A stretch of 64,000 bases of DNA, taken from positions 140,251 through 204,250 of the forward strand of contig MU278362.1 of the NCBI GenBank assembly GCA_022385755.1, given 5' to 3'. Every line of letters begins with the position of its first letter. The first letter of the stretch is position 1. A program made the position numbers and the translations under genes. The notes beneath the pieces were generated by a model. It was not told the origin of the DNA, ran no database searches, and saw only the letters and a list, made by a program, of their open reading frames with translations. Positions 24,564 to 35,951 of the stretch are shown piece after piece. The stretch is from Trametopsis cervina (Eukaryota; Basidiomycota; Agaricomycetes; Polyporales; Irpicaceae).

Positions 24564-26609
24564 CTATACCGTACGGTCCAAATCAGCAAATCGCGTTGTC
24601 TCCTTCGAGATATGAATAGCGTTCTGTTGCCATTGTCGGGCGGGTCAGCCGGCTCGGAGGTGGAAAGAAGAGGTGTGAGGCATACCACATTCATATTGGT
24701 CTTCGACATCCCAGATGTTCCGTGGAGCTGCGATAGTTCGATCGTGTTGTTCGTCCCAACGGTGATACCCGTACCAGCGGCACTTGAAGTCACACTTCGT
24801 CGCGCGTTGAGCATTGCAAGCATTGAATTTGCATACACTATACAGCAGGGTGAGTAGCGCGACCGTGAGTTTACTGGTATGAGAGATACATGAAGCGACC
24901 TACATTTGCTCAAAACTTGAAGTATGCCTGCAAAAAGAAGGCTCCGGGTGTACGTGTTGTACTACAGAATATAAAACGTGCTGAGAAAGCGGAAGGCAAG
25001 ATATGGGCAAGGGATTGGGATATAATATAACGTACAGTGATGAGGACAATAACGGAAAATACACTGTGGGTGATATAAGTTGAATTACTGCATCGTAGTG
25101 ACAAATGAAGCTCACACAGTCAGCGCTCCTGTAGTAATCGAATAGTGCATCAACTTGCGTATGATACGACGCGTGCTGTACGTCTGTCAGATGTCATTCT
25201 CATACCAGTAAGCACCTCCGTAACTGACCGTCCAAGTCCGAGTTTCCGATTTTGGTAGAGAAAGTGAAACAGTACGAGTGTGATCAGTAGGTCGACAACC
25301 ACGCCGATGACCCACGTGCAATTCGATATAATCTTCATAACACGAAGGAAGCGCTATGTTAACGGCTGGCGGTGCAGTGCACGATAAATGATGGGTCTTA
25401 CAAGGAAGTGGTGATCAAGATGTATTGCCTCCCATGTTGGCTGTCTGAACCTGTTCATGTTATGGGCTAATCAAAACAGCGTTCACGTCTGGTATGGCAT
25501 GGATTATGGACTGACGTTGCCGACGTGGTGTCTATTTGTATAAAATTTGACATAATGAGTAAGGTATCACTGTGAGCGAATAAGCGTGGCGAGGTTGGGA
25601 CGTACATACTCCAACAACTAACGTGACATCCGGCAGGAAGTTATGATCCGAACTATCTGAGATCAAGGGTACGGCGGAGACTCACCAATACGAGCCGTTA
25701 ACATTATACCCTGCGCAACGGCACCGTTGAGCATATAAGTTGATTGAGGAAGAGATAGCTTAGAGGCTGAAAACGAACACTCACTAATGTACCTGTCACG
25801 ATTTGATTCTTGCCGCTTACTGTAGGAAAAACGAAAGTTGAGCGTGATGTTTCGAAGACGGAAGTATCGGGAGCCAGGGAGGGGAAAGAAGGCCGATGTC
25901 ATCGACAGGCCGCAACTCACTATGCCAGATGCGGTACACATAAAAGCTGATGCACGTAAAGCCGGATGAGCCAAGTTGATACAGATGAAGAAGGTTGTGA
26001 CCACTGTACCTCTGCGCTACCGCAATGATGCCTTCCTGCGGATACAGCGGATAGATGAGCAGAGCGACGTAAGGTTCATAGTGACACACCAGCTCACTTC
26101 GCAATAGAGAGAGACCTGCGCCCGTGTCAAATTCAGTACATCGTGCCAGTAGCATAGAGTGTGACTTACCACTGCACTCCTGCGAGTAAAGAGTTGATAA
26201 GAATTTGATAGAAGCAGCGGCAAATATTAAGAGAATAAACCGTTGCTACCTACCAGACAATATGGTCAAGCCCATTTCTGACGTCACCGTAGTGCTGAAT
26301 GAAGTAGTAGTAAAGCACGTGAATGCACATGGTAGTATGACAAGTTTCGAAGAGCGCGGCAAGGATGACCCAGAGCTTGATGCTTAACGGGTCACGTTCG
26401 TATGTCGTCCAGTAGTACAAGACTTGAGCGAGGAATATCCCGTACAGTCTAAGATGAATTCGGATGAATAGATTCATTAGCTATAGGGGCATAACAATTG
26501 AGATGTGAGGAGTAGCAGCTTACATGAGCGAGAAACATGTAAGAACAACCAACGGACCCGCAAAGGTCTCAATTACCCCAAGCACGCCCGCAGGAAGCAG
26601 CCCAGACAT
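24564..26609 (-). CDS. DUF6534 multi-spanning membrane protein D2
   Basis: Starts at 26609 with MSGLLPAGVLGVIETFAGP, then, after an intron, GIFLAQVLYYWTTYERDP near 26400-26460. Next is ETCHTTMCIHVLYYYFIQHYG near 26290-26350, FYVYRIWHSE near 25915-25945, a helix WVIGVVVDLLITLVLFHFLY near 25250-25310, and YANSMLAMLNARRSV near 24795-24840. The last intron joins NMNV to ETTRFADLDRTV, stop at 24564. That ending parallels D5. It is divergently arranged with the Mpo1-like gene at 27102. The unit D2 plus Mpo1-like is repeated as D5 plus Mpo1-like at 56480-59882. Function unknown. Confidence 0.8.
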
Positions 26610-27101
26610 GGTAGGTGGGGAAGGTGCAAACTGGTAATGCCTGAACCGCGGGTCTGTGGAATGTCAGGGCGCATCTATTTGGATTTAATAGTCAGCTGGT
26701 CCCGCATATCAACGTCGTATATATCGTCGCGAAGCAATAAGATCCCGCTCCGATTCAGGAGGACTAGCGAGCAATGCAACCGAGCTGTTCAGCCTCTGTG
26801 ACGCGTGACACACAGCGATTGGTGGCTGGAAGTAGGCAAGGTTCCTGTCCACAGCGCCACAATCATTAGCACCTCCTATAAAGCCACGTGCTCAAGCGAT
26901 GAACGTACGCTACCGCCATGCAGTAGATGCATCTATTTCGGAATATAGCACCGCTTTTTTTCTTCCTAACTGAGTGTTCAACGCGCTACAATTTATCGGT
27001 GTGCCAAAAGAGCTACAGGCTGGCTCTTCCGCCTTGCCTCTTCTTCCACTTATCCACTCTCCTTCGACGTTGACAACACCCTGCTGTTGCAAGTAGCATT
27101 C
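26610..27101. promoter_or_regulatory. Shared divergent promoter of D2 and Mpo1-like 1
   Basis: A 492-base interval separates the start codons of D2 (leftward) and the Mpo1-like gene (rightward). TATAAA lies at 26877-26882, followed directly by CCACGTGC containing a CACGTG E-box. The paralogous interval at 58545-59046 is 502 bases, so spacing has been kept after duplication, consistent with co-regulation. No transcription start is visible from sequence. Confidence 0.5.
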
Positions 27102-27952
27102 ATGGCGGCGTCATCCTTATTCGATATTCGTAAGCAGGTTGGTAGCGGACTTAAGTGCCTGTATTCATCTGCTAACTCGTGCTCACCGTCGGCCTTATTC
27201 TAGCTTGCGTTCTACGGGGCGTACCACAACAATCCTGTGAATATCTTCCTACACCTCATTGGAGTTCCTCTTTTGCTGTGGTAAGTGCTTCGACCTTTCC
27301 TATGAGATATTCGCCATAGCATCTGTGTCCAGGTCGGCCCAAATTCTGTTCCACGATGCGCAAGTCTTTCTGCCAACGTACAGCTATGTCATCAATGATT
27401 ACCTTCGCTTCGACTTGAACTTCCCCGCCGTATGGCTCGGTATTTGCGTAGCGTATTATGCCGTTCTTGACCCAACTGCTGCCGTCAGTCGCCTCCTCCT
27501 TTTTTTGACAGCTAGAGCATCTTCTGAGCCGCCCTCTATACATCAGCTGCTTTACCTACCACAATCGACACTCTCTCTGTTGACTGCCACCGCCTACGCC
27601 TACCACCATAGTGCTTTCCAAATGGCCGCAGCTATCAATGTTGGGGCATGGATTGCCCAATTCATTGGTCACGGCGTGGCAGAGAAACGGGCCCCAGCAT
27701 TGTTGGACAACATACTCGGTGGTACGTGCGATAGATTCCTATGGCTTACACGCTCGATGATACTGATTCACAGTCTTCTTACGGTCATCTGATACAGCTT
27801 TTGTACTCGCCCCGTTCTTCGTGCATCTTGAAATCCTCTTCGCTCTGGGGTACAAGCCTAGACTGCGCCGAGATGTGAAAAACACCGTAGGCGTTGAGAT
27901 TGCACGCTTCAGGAGGCTTGATGCGGAGAAAAAGGCAGCTAAGGTTCAGTGA
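27102..27952 (+). CDS. Mpo1-like (DUF962) 2-hydroxy-fatty-acid dioxygenase 1
   Basis: Member of the Mpo1/YGL010w family. In yeast this ER membrane Fe(II) enzyme removes one carbon from 2-hydroxy fatty acids (alpha-oxidation of phytosphingosine-derived lipids). The first exon is MAASSLFDIRKQ, followed after an intron by LAFYGAYHNNPVNIFLHLIG. Other family blocks are LPTYSYVINDYLRFDLNF, AQFIGHGVAEKRAPALLDN and, after the last intron, FVLAPFFVHLEILFALGYKP. The His-rich YHNN...H and GHGVAEK segments correspond to conserved metal-site regions. One intron runs from GCC|GTCAGTC near 27484 to the CAG near 27547; reading through it would keep the frame open here, but the paralogue has a stop in it. About 197 residues, the usual length. 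Confidence 0.87.
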
Positions 27953-29094
27953 ATTCCGGAACGTTGCGGGTCTTCTGTACGAATGGCAGGCCATGCACTT
28001 GCCCAAAGCTACTCAATAAATTCATACATACGCTACAATTGACGCCGTAGTCAGTGTGATTCCCTCACATTACGGTAACGTGTAGGCGTACGCACATTGG
28101 ATGCCCGGTCCATAAAATACAGTGATTCCGCACCATCGCGTATCATGCAAACCGGGATAGCAGGGGATCTCGGGTTAATCTTGGTGACACGGCCACATCC
28201 CATAGCTGAGCCGTCCCCAAGTCCAATGCGACACCCAACCCAGGTAAGCGTCATTTTGCAATACCACCAGTGCATCCTCGTTTCACCGCCGTTCATTAGC
28301 TCGGAAATTGTAAAGCAGAAGGAGTAGATTCATCGGTAACATGAGGAGGCGGTTGTCACCTGCTACATAGGGGGTGGCAGAGGGAGGAGCTGCCCGGAAA
28401 GCCGACACTGTCACTCGGTAAGCTCGTTCTGCAATGTTGTTTGGCCAATGCTGGCGCCCTATCCCCGGACACGGGTTGAACACAATACAGTATGGGAGTA
28501 TGCGGTGTCAATCCATCAGAATCGATACGGAGAGCTCACCGAGGCAAGCTTGATAAAGAAAAGAATGTCGGCGCATGGGCGCATATGAATTCTTAGAGAT
28601 AGGCAGCGCTGCCAGGACGGGGATGTGCGTCGTAGCATAATCCATGTCTGCTGCAACTCGTGCTGAGACAGAGCCCTGCTGATCACGAGATCAACGCGTC
28701 CTTCTTGGAAGGTGACGGGGATTCCTGATGCGATCCCCAGCACGTATGGGACAATTTCTGTGATCAGAGTTGGACGGATGAGTTTGGTGGAGTCTGCATC
28801 GGCTATCGACGAGACGAAGTTTCTGCTCAGGTGAGAAACATAGAAGGCTCATGGGGTCCCGATAGAAAAAACGCCTTTGCGGAGCTGGTAATGCACGGTG
28901 GAGTCCTACAGATAGGGTTCTTACGGAAGTTCTGGAGTTTCAGAGAGTTGTCTCTAAGAGATGCGGCATCAGTGATGAGCATGTTTGTATTTGGCATCGG
29001 CATGGAATGGTTGGGCTAAATCATCGTACTTACAGAAATTTTGGCGTTTCCATCATCTTCAGCAAGGGCATCGCCAAGAAACTTGGATTGACCG
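27953..29094. other. Intergenic with an unidentified minus-strand open stretch
   Basis: 28516-28830 on the minus strand reads openly as a protein-like sequence (SSIADADSTKLIRPTLIT, then EIVPYVLGIASGIPVTFQEG), and 29030-29248 gives another open piece. Splice joining was not clear and I do not recognise the family. The piece near 29100-29250 belongs to the duplicated segment that recurs at 53.58 kb. It may be the remains of one gene. Confidence 0.3.
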
Positions 29095-29099
29095 CAGAA

Positions 29100-30250
29100 G
29101 CGTATACGAGTTCTGGAACAGGATGAGCACGAGCATTTACAGTTATGACAGCATCACTCACAAGCCTATCAAAGAGTTGCAAATCTCCATCGGTCTCGCA
29201 CAGGACCAAGTTCGCGACAGCGACACTCAGGCTGACCATGGACAACACGGCACGACCCTAAACATTCTAAACCGCTGTTGTCACATACTGTAGCCAGTAA
29301 AGCGCAGAACGTAGGGGATCTAAGTTCGAGGTTACACGGTGGTTACTCGCAACATGTATTGTGTATGTCAGGCGCTTGGGGTTGGGCACGCCCGGTCCGT
29401 GGGCGCCGCGGAGACAAACAACGGTATACAACAGTCGTATGACAGCTCAGCGCATTCACGTATTCACGTTCACTTCTGCCAGCATGCTGAGCAGCAGTGA
29501 TGAGAGCGAGACTGGCGACGTGGACCAAACCCAAGGACCCACGGCCGCCGGTCTCTCCTACTCTCTTCGCTCTGCAAGCCACTGCTGTGTATACAGTTTA
29601 TGTTCATTCTATCCTACCAGATACGGCGAGCAGTGGTGATGGGAGCAGGCTGGCAACGTGGACCAAACCTGAGGACTCACGGCTGCCAGCCCTTTCTACT
29701 CCCTGAGCTCTGCAAACCATTATCTGTGCATTTGGGGTAGTGTGCTGTCAATTAGTTTCACCGATCTTTTAGAGGATTACCCGCTAGCACACCAGGTAAG
29801 TATTACCTTCTTGCTGCTCTCTCATTCTTGTATACTGACATGCCTATCTGTGCTCTCAGTGCTGGGACTGGGCCTGCACCTACAGCAACTTCACCAGGAA
29901 TCGACCAACAAGCACATGATGTTCACCCTGCTTTGCTGTGTCCCAGTCGGTATGCCTAATGCCTATCATACGTCTATTCAAACACGTAGACTGATTATGG
30001 ACAACAGAGTGTGCAAGCATTGCGCAGGACCCGATTCAGTACTCCAACGTGACGCAGGAAGAAGCGAGTACCTCAACGAGACGCTACGATTCGTGGAGGC
30101 GACTGTTAGGGACCCGAAGCTCCTGGATCTTCAACATCGCGCGCGAGCGTGTGTATGGTCGCAAGGAGAGGGTTGTGGAAGAGTTTACCCACCTGCTCGT
30201 ACAACGCGTCTTCCTGCTTGAACTCGACACGGAGGACTCTCGGAGACGGG
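29100..30250. repeat. Segmental duplicate copy R1
   Basis: A long segment matches 53575-54960 in the same orientation with many point changes. Shared landmarks are TTATGACAGCATCACTCACA (29144 and 53612), GTAGGGGATCTAAGTTCGAG (29312 and 53776), GCAACGTGGACCAAACCTGA (29653 and 54134), and the block from about 29860 to 30240. Inside the copy a short unit around AGCAGTG..GGCAACGTGGACCAAACC occurs twice about 135 bases apart (29492 and 29629). No transposase or terminal repeats were seen. It runs into a hydrolase relic at about 30.4 kb, as the other copy does. Confidence 0.75.
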
Positions 30251-30419
30251 TGCGGTGCTGATCAAAGTGCAGGCATCGTAGCGTTACAAGGCCCTTCGCG
30301 TCTCCAATGACCGTCCTAGTGCCGACTCAGTCCCGGTCCAGATATATGTTATGCTGGCGGAAGGCAGTACGGCACCCCCCATTTCGGCGCCGATGCAGAA
30401 CGAGACGTTGAGACTTGGC

Positions 30420-30770
30420 CGACGGAGCGAAAGTCCTTACGCTGGAGTCAAGAGAAGCGGGAGGATGCATTGAGGTTCTCGTCGCAGCATGGAGCGAAAG
30501 CGAAAACGTGCCGAGATCGGTGTCCAGCTCTTCCATGACTTTTAAACGGTACAAGACTCCGGGCGCATCTGTAACCCTCGTCCGTACGTGGATCGTCACG
30601 TCACACGCTCGCACAAGTCACCCGACCGGTTCTCCTGCATCGTCGAGACACAGAGTACAGGGAGCCTACACGCCGTGCACTGCTACTTCCCCATGGCGCA
30701 GCTTCCAACGTGAAGTTACACGGCATACGCGAAGTGTAGTCCCTCGATGCTCACGACTGCGGTGACTGCC
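30420..30770 (+). pseudogene. Alpha/beta hydrolase relic in R1
   Basis: N-terminal fragment of the hydrolase family at 22665. TFKRYKTPGAS near 30540-30572 matches the KMAGKRYKTPGAS segment of the relic at 51796. Further on, the DNA equivalent of the ALLLP...GIRE region is present with frame damage, and a TAG replaces the Trp codon at the IRELW position (about 30739). Homology stops near 30780, before the nucleophile elbow. The same TAG occurs in the copy at 55.0 kb. Confidence 0.65.
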
Positions 30771-30779
30771 AACTACACC

Positions 30780-31435
30780 GTTTTATAAAAGACGAAGGAT
30801 CGCACATGCATGTGGGGGTTGTGCTATATCGCATCCTCTTCGACGGCGTCGAGCGTACCTTAGAGCGATCGCAGAAAGGAGAATCGCGATACAGAAGTTC
30901 GCCGTTCATCGTTCGTCGCATAAGTTCGTATTCGGAGGCTATTCACTGGTGTCAAAGCCGCCACAAACGCTTCCATGCGACAGCAGGGATGCTTATGCTG
31001 AGTCCAGGAACGTCTAATCAGGCCAGGTCCACGCGAACTCATGTATCGTACTCCAACCTTGCTAATAAATACACGCGATTTTGGGGAACAATGCACACTC
31101 CGAAGGATATAGAGCGTAAGAACCACACGCACTGGGTGCCTTGATGCGACTCAGGCCGTTCGTAGCCTTTGTTATTGCCCGTGGAGCTGTTTCTTCACCG
31201 CGAGAATATCTGGCGTCAGATTTTCATACCTTGTTTCTTGAGACTATAACATGCTGCCCTTGAGAGAATTGTGAGAATGAGAACGATTGGAAAGGTAGCT
31301 GGTCTGGTCAACGTACATCGAAGACAAGCTGTGTACGTTTTCAACTCTTTAGAGAGGAAAATATGCGACAATAACTTATCAGAAACTAAGGCGTACCGTC
31401 GTCTTGATAGAGACATACGATAATATCTGCATTAC
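30780..31435. other. No recognisable gene
   Basis: One plus-strand open frame of 112 codons (30806-31144) and its minus-strand shadow show no family features. Nothing else was seen. Confidence 0.35.
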
Positions 31436-31439
31436 TGCA

Positions 31440-31935
31440 GCGAGGGTGATCTAACACATCGAATATAGCAGGAAAAGGGCAGTGTCGAAGGACACCTGGG
31501 GCCTGCGGCAGTCTGCTCCGATACGGTAGAAAGAGTTGCAGCGATGTGTGTCCATATCCGAGTGAGCTGATAATGCCATCATTGGGGATGCACGCAGCCC
31601 CTGAAAGTAGCGGTTACGAACATCGGAACGTGCTCGATGGGCAATGCTGTGCAGCAGGCACACACATCATCTCTGTCTACATTGCATGCGGTGAGCGTTT
31701 TCGCTCTGGAATGTAGACAGTGACGACTAACCGAGTTGAGTTCTAAGAGCAGGTGAGCCACGCTCGCATGCCGAATTGAAATTTCACAGTGCAACCAGCG
31801 TTATCGTCAATCGAGCATAGCAGTTGAGTATCTTTTTCGGACGTTCAATGTCAAGCAACGATCGCAGGATCGTTGAATCATGACAAGGTGTGGTGTAGGA
31901 GCAAGGAGCGGCGTGGACATGGCTGACAAGGCTGG
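31440..31935 (-). pseudogene. Relic of the acyl-CoA ligase 5' region
   Basis: On the minus strand this stretch parallels the N-terminal third of the CoA ligase gene (about 17980-18427). The 31610-31760 part follows the order of 18000-18170: an intron-exon join, the codons around DDVCACCTALPIEHV versus [15 protein letters not shown], and the ACTCAACTCGGTTAG splice region. Only this part is present; the P-loop and C-terminal lobes are missing. It sits beside the hydrolase relic at 30.4 kb, so CoA ligase and hydrolase fragments have moved together. Confidence 0.55.
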
Positions 31936-31939
31936 TCGA

Positions 31940-33656
31940 ACCCGCGATATGGAAGCAAAGGGGTTCATCCAGTAGCTATCCCAACAGCCTGGACATCTTG
32001 ATCATTCGTGAACCGGCGTGTGTGGGATCTCTAAGTAAACGAAATAAAATAAACGAATCAGGGGCACTCATTGCCCGCCGCCAACTGAGGCACACCAATG
32101 AGAACCTACGATGTGTAGACAGACTATGTTGGCGGTGACACGTAGGGCTCTTCTTCTCCCTCTTCAGTTGGATAGAATTTGATATACTGTGGGTACCTTC
32201 TGAGCAGGATCGAATGAGTGAAGTCCGCAGCTGCGGGCAGGGCTATGGTGGGAGTATGATGCGTCATAGCTGAGAGCGGGTACAATGTAGTTCGTATCGT
32301 TCACTCACCTTGCCATGCGGTGCCTCTGCTGTGCTCTGGAGAACCTGATTGTCTCTGTACGTGCCGGTGATACAGTACAGTTTGCAGTCAAAGCACCAGT
32401 CGCCGCCTTGAACCTTCCGTCATTGAGCGCTATATGACAAGACCCCGGATACTTCCGAACGCGTGTCGCCGACAGGACTCATGACAGCGTTGTTCTCACC
32501 GTACTCATCTCTTCTGACCTCATCCACAGATCCTTCGAGCTGTCGCATACGCGCATCGAGGTCTACAAGTACACATCGAGTCCAGTCGCAATCTGAAGCA
32601 CAGAGATGCAGTTAAATTGTGAGATTCCTTTTGTTCGCTAACATGAAACTGATCTTCATCGTTTTTTGCCAGAACTCACGCGCGTATCGAGGCGCCTGGT
32701 GTGTATGCGCACGGGTGCACCCTCGCTCCGACTTGAAATTCTTGAATCACAACGGCCCGGGATCCTGGATTTCCCATGAGCGGCGACCATAGATGTGCTT
32801 CCATTTGATACGGGAGGGCGGCTCGCACTCCTCGGGCCACAGCAGTGTCCAGGCCTCCCAGCGCAAGATGCTCTTCCTCAAAAGATCCGAAAGGGTATAC
32901 TGTAGCCATCTGGCACCGTGCACAGCACCCAACAATTCAGTGCGGCCTCGCAATGTCGTGTACGCCATTCCCCTAGACTGATGCGCGGCACACTCATCTT
33001 TGTCCAATCACGCTGAAATCTTCCCTCTGGTATAGCGCTATCACGCAGAACATCTCCTGTCGGTAAAAGACCCGATGAAGAGTGCTCTCAAGGACGCTTT
33101 TCGGACGTATTCAACTGTATTATCGATGCAGAGCCGTACTTCTGATTATACTTCATCCGCCGGAGACTCTCCACTCCGGCATCCTTGCAGAAGTTTCTGA
33201 CAGATGTCACGATTCTGCTTCCTACCGTCAAGGAGCGCCTTGCACCAAGATCACGGCGTCCGGTAGGATGGACATCAGTTACCCCTTTCTACCACACCCA
33301 TACAACGCCCTTGCAGCCACGATCTCCCGCATGTGCACCGCTGTTCTCAGCCGCGGTGCGACCGCGTGAAGATGTCTGACAGCGAGCCGCGTATCATACT
33401 CAGCCTTGACCTCACAAATCGCTCTATGCCTCGGTTCACACCTCAGGCCGAGGTCCACAGATGGTGGTACTGCGCCGCAATATTTAGGTACATGAATTGA
33501 TTACGTTTGCACTCCACAAGTGGTCGAATCCGGGCGCGTTGCAATAGGCTAGATAAGTTACCCCGTTGTTCAATTTTCATGCAGTTCGACGCTACAGGCA
33601 GGATGACTACACATGACGACACGTATTGAGTGAAATCTGATACAGACGTCGCGACG
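31940..33656. other. Intergenic, unassigned open frames
   Basis: Two overlapping minus-strand frames at 32676-33007 (TLLWPEECEPPSRIKWKHIY; LWSPLMGNPGSRAVVIQEF) and a plus-strand frame at 33082-33369 are open. None shows a family signature or consistent splice sites. They may be remnants of a gene I cannot identify. Confidence 0.3.
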
Positions 33657-35062
33657 CTACAATCGTGCCGTGCCAGCTGTTAGTGATATACGTTCAAGCA
33701 GACTGAACAACATCACGGCGAGAGCCTTTGGATCAGATTGAATAATCTGCGCCGCGAACCGTTAGCAAACCATGCACCATACGAAGTGAAGACCAGGTGC
33801 GTACCATGTGTCCGACATCATGAACGTATGATACAGAAGTATATCTTCTACCCTTCGCTTGGTCTGCGACGCATTCTCTGATAACTTCCGGCCTGATTCG
33901 TAAGAAAGTTGCCGAAGCCAGTTGAAGTTATACTCTCGTACACCATGTTTGCCTGGTACTCACATCACACCGTCTCCGGTACCGAGCACTAGGTGGATAG
34001 GAAGGACGTGTTGAAGGACGTCTGCCTGCTCCATCGCCGCCCAAGTGTGCGTCAAGTTCGCCCTGAACGACGCCTCCTGGATACCGGGGCATTTTCGCTG
34101 CACATGCAGCTTGCCAGAGGAGTTCGTCGTCTCATATAACGCATGCTCCTATTTCTACACGTCAACTTCCGAGGACATGACGTCGGGGACCACTCACAAC
34201 ATAACGTTGCAGGACTCGTTCGTTCCACATATTGTAAGGGAACTTATCCTTGAGGTATTTGGCGGCTTCCGCCCGAGTTAACCACGAGTCGCGACGCGAG
34301 ATGGCGCCACGCTTGGCAAAGTCGAACGTCGCCTGGAGCTTTTGCCTGTTAGTGTGCCATGTGTCCGCATCCATCATGGCGGGATCGATAAGAATCATCC
34401 CCTGAAAAGGCTGTGCCGGTGCGAGGTATTTCGAAGCCAGCAGTCTGCGCGGTGCGATTTGAGTGAGCAAAAATAGCGGTAAAAATAAATCCGGCTCTTA
34501 CAGTCCAACACAACCTGCAGAATATCCCAAGGCGACTATGCCGTGATTCCCCACACGTCCTGACCTGATGAATGCCGCCAGAGCAGCACCCCATAGGACG
34601 AGAGCTGCAGGTGGAATGTTCAGTCATCGATGCGCGACGAGGCGTTGCGAGTATAAGAACTTAATCACTCACGTGCAGCGTTCACATCATCTTTAATTAG
34701 ATCTTTGTTGAGAACATACGATTCCCCGTGGTTCTGCCAGTCGAACGCCCACACTTCGCGTATCCGCAGCCGGGAGGGTTGCTGTGCTTGCAGGGCAAAG
34801 AGGTCTTCCAGAAATGGTTCCCACTGTTCTTTGTCTGAAAGAAACTGTCGTCAGTAACCAGCGACGACGATGAGATCGCAGACGCGACGAGCAAGTTGAT
34901 GAGGGTAAGAGACTAACGTTGGCCTAATCCATGGCACGCAAGAATTGTCAGGCCTTCTTGCGCATGATTTCCAGTGTATGTATACCGCTTCGAGGACATC
35001 TTCATGCCAGCAAGTTGACCTTCCAAAACCGGGGTGTCCAGGATAAACTCTTCCACATTCAT
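33657..35062 (-). CDS. Peroxisomal alpha/beta hydrolase 2 (ARL terminus)
   Basis: Diverged complete relative of the hydrolase at 22665. ATG at 35062: MNVEEFILDTPVLEGQLAGM. Motifs in order are GLTILACHGLG (oxyanion strand), then EQWEPFLEDLFALQ, VWAFDWQNHGES near 34735-34760, and the nucleophile elbow IVALGYSAG near 34520-34545. Then come ILIDPAMMDADTW near 34360-34400, DKFPYNMWNERVLQRY near 34205-34250, LPIHLVLGTGDGV (acid region) near 33985-34030, and SYVHDVGHM with the catalytic His near 33807-33835. The last exon (about 33657-33746) ends AGTARL. ARL matches the PTS1 consensus, so import into peroxisomes is likely. Six or seven exons; introns are short and GT-AG. Substrate unknown; esterase or thioesterase chemistry is expected. 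Confidence 0.82.
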
Positions 35063-35951
35063 GGCTAGGAGTGGTGGTTTGCACTGGTAGGAAAGACAAA
35101 GAGTTATCAGAGGAAAGGCCAGCACTTGTGAACAGGGCATACTCCAGGAATAGAAGGCCTATGTATATCCTGTGTGATATGAGATGGGGAGTTTCTTCGA
35201 TATCATGGATATGATCATGACTCACAGAAGGTTGACATTCTGCATAGCTTGTGGCATACTTCACACATAACCCCGTAGCCGGACATCTGAGTTGCCTTCT
35301 GTGAAGAAGGAGGCAGTAGAACAGAAACGAAAGGACCAAATGTCATCGCGTTTCTGGCTGCCTCCTGCCTAATAGAGAAGACGAATGAGGCCGAGGCGCC
35401 TCAGTTCCCACGGTGTACAGGTGGCAGCCGAACAATCCATTTTGAGCAGCACCAAAAGGAGCTGCAACGGAGATCTCGTGAGACTCTTCATATCTTGTGA
35501 CCCCTCCGGGTACGGTGAGAGATCGAGACACTTTTCTTTTGCACCGGTGACACTAGGCACATAATCGGTGATATGAATGTGTAATAGATTGGCACCGTTG
35601 TCATCAGCAGATTATGCTTGTATACCTGGATTTCCCAAAAAGCACATTCTCGGACAAGTGAACAAAAAGATGGCAATGTACACATAGATTGCAATAAACT
35701 ACACCTTACGAAATCCACCATGCGAGCTCAGGTGAAGGTGATATATTCGATCTTACGCGCAAACGTTAACATGACACATCAGCATTTAGCTACGATTGTT
35801 CTCCAAAGAGCGCCACGTCATTTCAAAGCTGTTGGCTTGGTTAGAAGCGAGGACTTGCACCGTACCTCTGCGGTGCGTGCTGTTCGATTGAATTGCAGCC
35901 ACACGGAGAATCAAACGGCAAGTAGTAATGGAAACCATGCACCACACAAAG
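35063..35951. other. Intergenic, no recognisable gene
   Basis: Contains the promoter side of hydrolase 2 and the 3' flank of the DUF6533 gene. Open frames here lack family signals. Confidence 0.4.

Noticed and set aside
29310..29345. AAGTTCGAGG in both R copies as a tRNA-derived (SINE-like) B box
   Set aside because: The match to the B-box consensus is partial and no A box precedes it; the segments also lack a poly-A tail or target-site duplication.
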